NCBI GenBank assembly: GCA_946480785.1 | Contig: CAMLLD010000024.1 | Coordinates: forward strand, 5,974-69,973 | From: an uncultured Blastocatellia bacterium | Lineage (GTDB): Bacteria; Acidobacteriota; Blastocatellia; Pyrinomonadales; Pyrinomonadaceae | DNA: 64,000 bases | Reading direction: 5' to 3' | Shown here: piece after piece, positions 62,631 to 64,000 of the stretch | How positions within the stretch are numbered: the first letter of the stretch is position 1 | How the letters are laid out: every line of letters begins with the position of its first letter | Notes under the pieces: generated by a model | What the model was told of the DNA's origin: nothing | The model's input: the letters and a program-made list of their open reading frames with translations, nothing else | Database searches by the model: none | Program-made: the position numbers and the translations under genes

Positions 62631-63387
62631 CGAGTTGAGCTTTGACCGAAACGTCCGGCCGCTTCACCATTTTTACGCGATTTCCCTGCGCATTGTACTC
62701 AACTTCGTCCATGATGTTGTAGATGAGGAGCACGCCGCGACCCGACGTTCGGAAAAGGTTGGAGGGATCGCACGGATCGGGAATCTGATTGATGTCGAAA
62801 CCCTCGCCTTCGTCTTCCACAGTGAAGCTCGCTTCCTGCGGCGTCAGCTCGGCGGTGATACGCACGAGCTTCGTGGGATCGCTTTTGTTGCCGTGCTTGA
62901 CGGCGTTTACAAAAGCCTCGTCAAGCGCGACGAAAAGATTCGAACGATCGGGTTTGATCAAGCCGAGCTTCGCCACGCGATCCTGGAGATACTCGAGCAC
63001 GCCGTTCATCAGCGCGAGATCGCTCGGCAACTCGAACTCGATCTTTTCGTGGACGTGGGAAATAAGCTGCGGATCGTCGACGTAACGGAGTTTATAGGCG
63101 AGGGTCTTCTCCACGATCTCGCGCAGCTCGTCGCGGTTATAAGGCGAGCGCACGTAATTGGCCGCGCCCATTTTGAAAGCTTTAATGTCGCTGATCGGTT
63201 CGCCGTTGGATTCGGCATCGGAAAGATCGCTGATTATGAGATCGAAGCTGTCGAGATCGTCGCGCCGCAGGGCCTTCGATCGTTCCCCGGTCACGACCAC
63301 GTCGTGGCCGAGTTGACCGAGGACCTTTTCGAGTAGGAGACGCAACTCATCGTTGTTATCGACGATGAGGATCCGGCGTTTATGCAT
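62596..63387 (-). CDS. Degenerate receiver fused to anti-sigma-type HATPase
   Basis: Protein of 263 residues. Residues 1-90 start like a response-regulator receiver (RRILIVDNNDELRLLLEKVL, Asp54 in LIISDLSD). About 20 residues around alpha3-beta4 are missing, and the conserved Lys is Ser81 (YVRSPY). Residues 115-250 form a GHKL ATPase of the SpoIIAB/RsbW type: N box DEAFVNAVKHGN, G1 box DEGEGFD, G2 box TSGRGVLLIYNIMD. It probably regulates a sigma or anti-sigma partner; none is adjacent. Confidence 0.8.
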   Translation of the reverse strand: MHKRRILIVDNNDELRLLLEKVLGQLGHDVVVTGERSKALRRDDLDSFDLIISDLSDAESNGEPISDIKAFKMGAANYVRSPYNRDELREIVEKTLAYKLRYVDDPQLISHVHEKIEFELPSDLALMNGVLEYLQDRVAKLGLIKPDRSNLFVALDEAFVNAVKHGNKSDPTKLVRITAELTPQEASFTVEDEGEGFDINQIPDPCDPSNLFRTSGRGVLLIYNIMDEVEYNAQGNRVKMVKRPDVSVKAQLVDPTAPDDKHV

Positions 63388-63673
63388 CCAGCTCCAATCT
63401 AAATTGCTTGAGGAGAGTGACCTGCTTGCCGCACGCGAGCGATCAACCGAACTGTACGAAAAGCTGTCGCGGCCCGTTCGAAATATATCAGAAACGCCGC
63501 CACCTCAGCCACGAGTGTGCACTGAAGGGAGGTGCGCTGTGGGGAATGCGCGGGAGTTAAAGGTACGATGTGTCTCGCGGTAGGTCGTACGAACGGCGTT
63601 GCATAGTAGAAGAAGTTGCATCGCAAAGTTGCACCGTAGAAGAAGTTTGTGTGCACCGAAGGTGCCGCCGATG
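63388..63673. other. Intergenic stretch without a recognised gene
   Basis: Between the regulator gene's start and the second MITE-like element I see only short unsupported frames. GTAGAAGAAGTT occurs twice (about 63606 and 63636) and AAGTTGCA three times between 63610 and 63635, small local duplications. The start-proximal 100 bp should hold the regulator's promoter, but no clear boxes stand out. Confidence 0.4.
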
Positions 63674-63918
63674 AGCGCCGAAGGCGCGGCCAGAAGGTAG
63701 CCAGTGGCAAGTGCGAGCGCAGCGAGCACGCAGCCACTGGATCTTGTTATAGGAGCGTTGAAGGCCCAGAAGGGCCGACAGACACGAACATCCTGACGGG
63801 TCGCGGCGTGTCTATCGCCCCTTCGGGGCTACGTCGTCGCGTTTGATTGATCCAGGGGCTGCGTACTCGCTGCGCTCGCACTGGCCCCTGGCTACCTTCT
63901 AGTCGCGCCTTCGGCGCT
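63674..63918. repeat. MITE-like element, copy 2 (about 245 bp)
   Basis: Same architecture as 47362-47583. The left arm GCGCCGAAGGCGCGGCCAG continues AAGGTAGCCAGTGGC; the right arm is CCCCTGGCTACCTTCT, then AGTCGCGCCTTCGGCGCT. An internal GGCCCAGAAGGGCC matches copy 1's GGCCCGGAGGGCC, and TTGATCCAGGGGC is shared near the right end. No coding capacity. Confidence 0.75.
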
Positions 63919-64000
63919 CGCACTTGCCACTCGCTACCTTCTGTCCGCGCCTTCGGCGCTCGCACTTGCCACTCGCTACCTTCTGTCCGCGCCTTCGGCG
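63917..64000. repeat. Tandem 42-bp direct repeat at the window edge
   Basis: The 42-bp unit starting CTCGCACTTGCCACTCGCT and ending CCGCGCCTTCGGCG occurs at 63917-63958 and 63959-64000 with no mismatch. Each unit is a shortened copy of the MITE right arm (CTACCTTCTGTCCGCGCCTT). The array probably continues beyond the window. Confidence 0.85.

Overview
The window looks like a chromosomal segment of a Gram-negative (diderm) heterotroph with moderately high GC. The outer membrane is shown by a bamA-skp-skp-fabZ-lpxA-lpxI operon and a lolDC pair. There are many secreted proteases and pseudo-proteases (M1, M16, M24, M28, M49), TPR proteins, YCF48-type propellers and split pntAA/pntAB/pntB genes. 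I infer Acidobacteriota, perhaps a Blastocatellia/Pyrinomonadaceae-like lineage. No rRNA is present, so this placement is an impression from gene content and not a measurement.

Layout. 0.1-4.5 kb is an information-processing block: tadA, two tRNA-Ser genes, a YggT protein, the SRP RNA, a secreted protein and dnaX. It resembles the tadA-scr-dnaX neighbourhood of Bacillus. 4.5-12.5 kb is mixed housekeeping: a YCF48 propeller, RNase H, DinB, pterin dehydratase, a GT4 glycosyltransferase, stress proteins (YflT-like, CsbD), an NAD-type isocitrate/isopropylmalate dehydrogenase and a ThiO-like oxidase. 12.5-15.7 kb encodes three successive thioredoxin-fold proteins, one fused to CcdA, that should act in periplasmic thiol chemistry. 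15.7-27.4 kb holds a DHH phosphoesterase, Xaa-Pro aminopeptidase, aldehyde dehydrogenase, secreted proteins, an alpha/beta hydrolase, an M49-like peptidase, a citrate-lyase-like aldolase and a DUF2585 membrane protein.

27.5-33.6 kb is an accessory, decaying region. It holds a shredded sigma-54 activator, a ParE-type toxin-antitoxin pair with a frameshifted toxin, a Gly-rich protein, an IS3-family element whose orfB carries two frameshifts, and an AT-rich pair of genes (a TPR-tailed rhomboid pseudoprotease and a two-TM protein). It ends at a tRNA-Glu gene whose 3' end abuts a short P-loop-like fragment. This looks like a remnant integrated element.

34-47 kb returns to core genes: the transhydrogenase operon, an M28 peptidase, rsmI, a large TPM-TPR protein and an active/inactive M16 pair. 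47.8-63.4 kb has an M1-like pseudopeptidase, the lipid A and outer-membrane assembly operon, clpC, lolDC, a GT39-like membrane glycosyltransferase and a receiver-HATPase regulator.

Three non-coding repeat families recur. One is a nested-hairpin element at 129-185. One is a short ATCCGTG family found in intergenic hairpins, at the end of a DHH gene and inside dnaX. One is a roughly 220-245 bp MITE-like element with 40-bp terminal inverted repeats at 47.4 and 63.7 kb, each with a tandem array on its right side. I did not find an obvious new defence or biosynthetic system. The most unusual items are the rhomboid pseudoprotease in the tRNA-adjacent island, the set of catalytically dead peptidase homologues and the repeat families.
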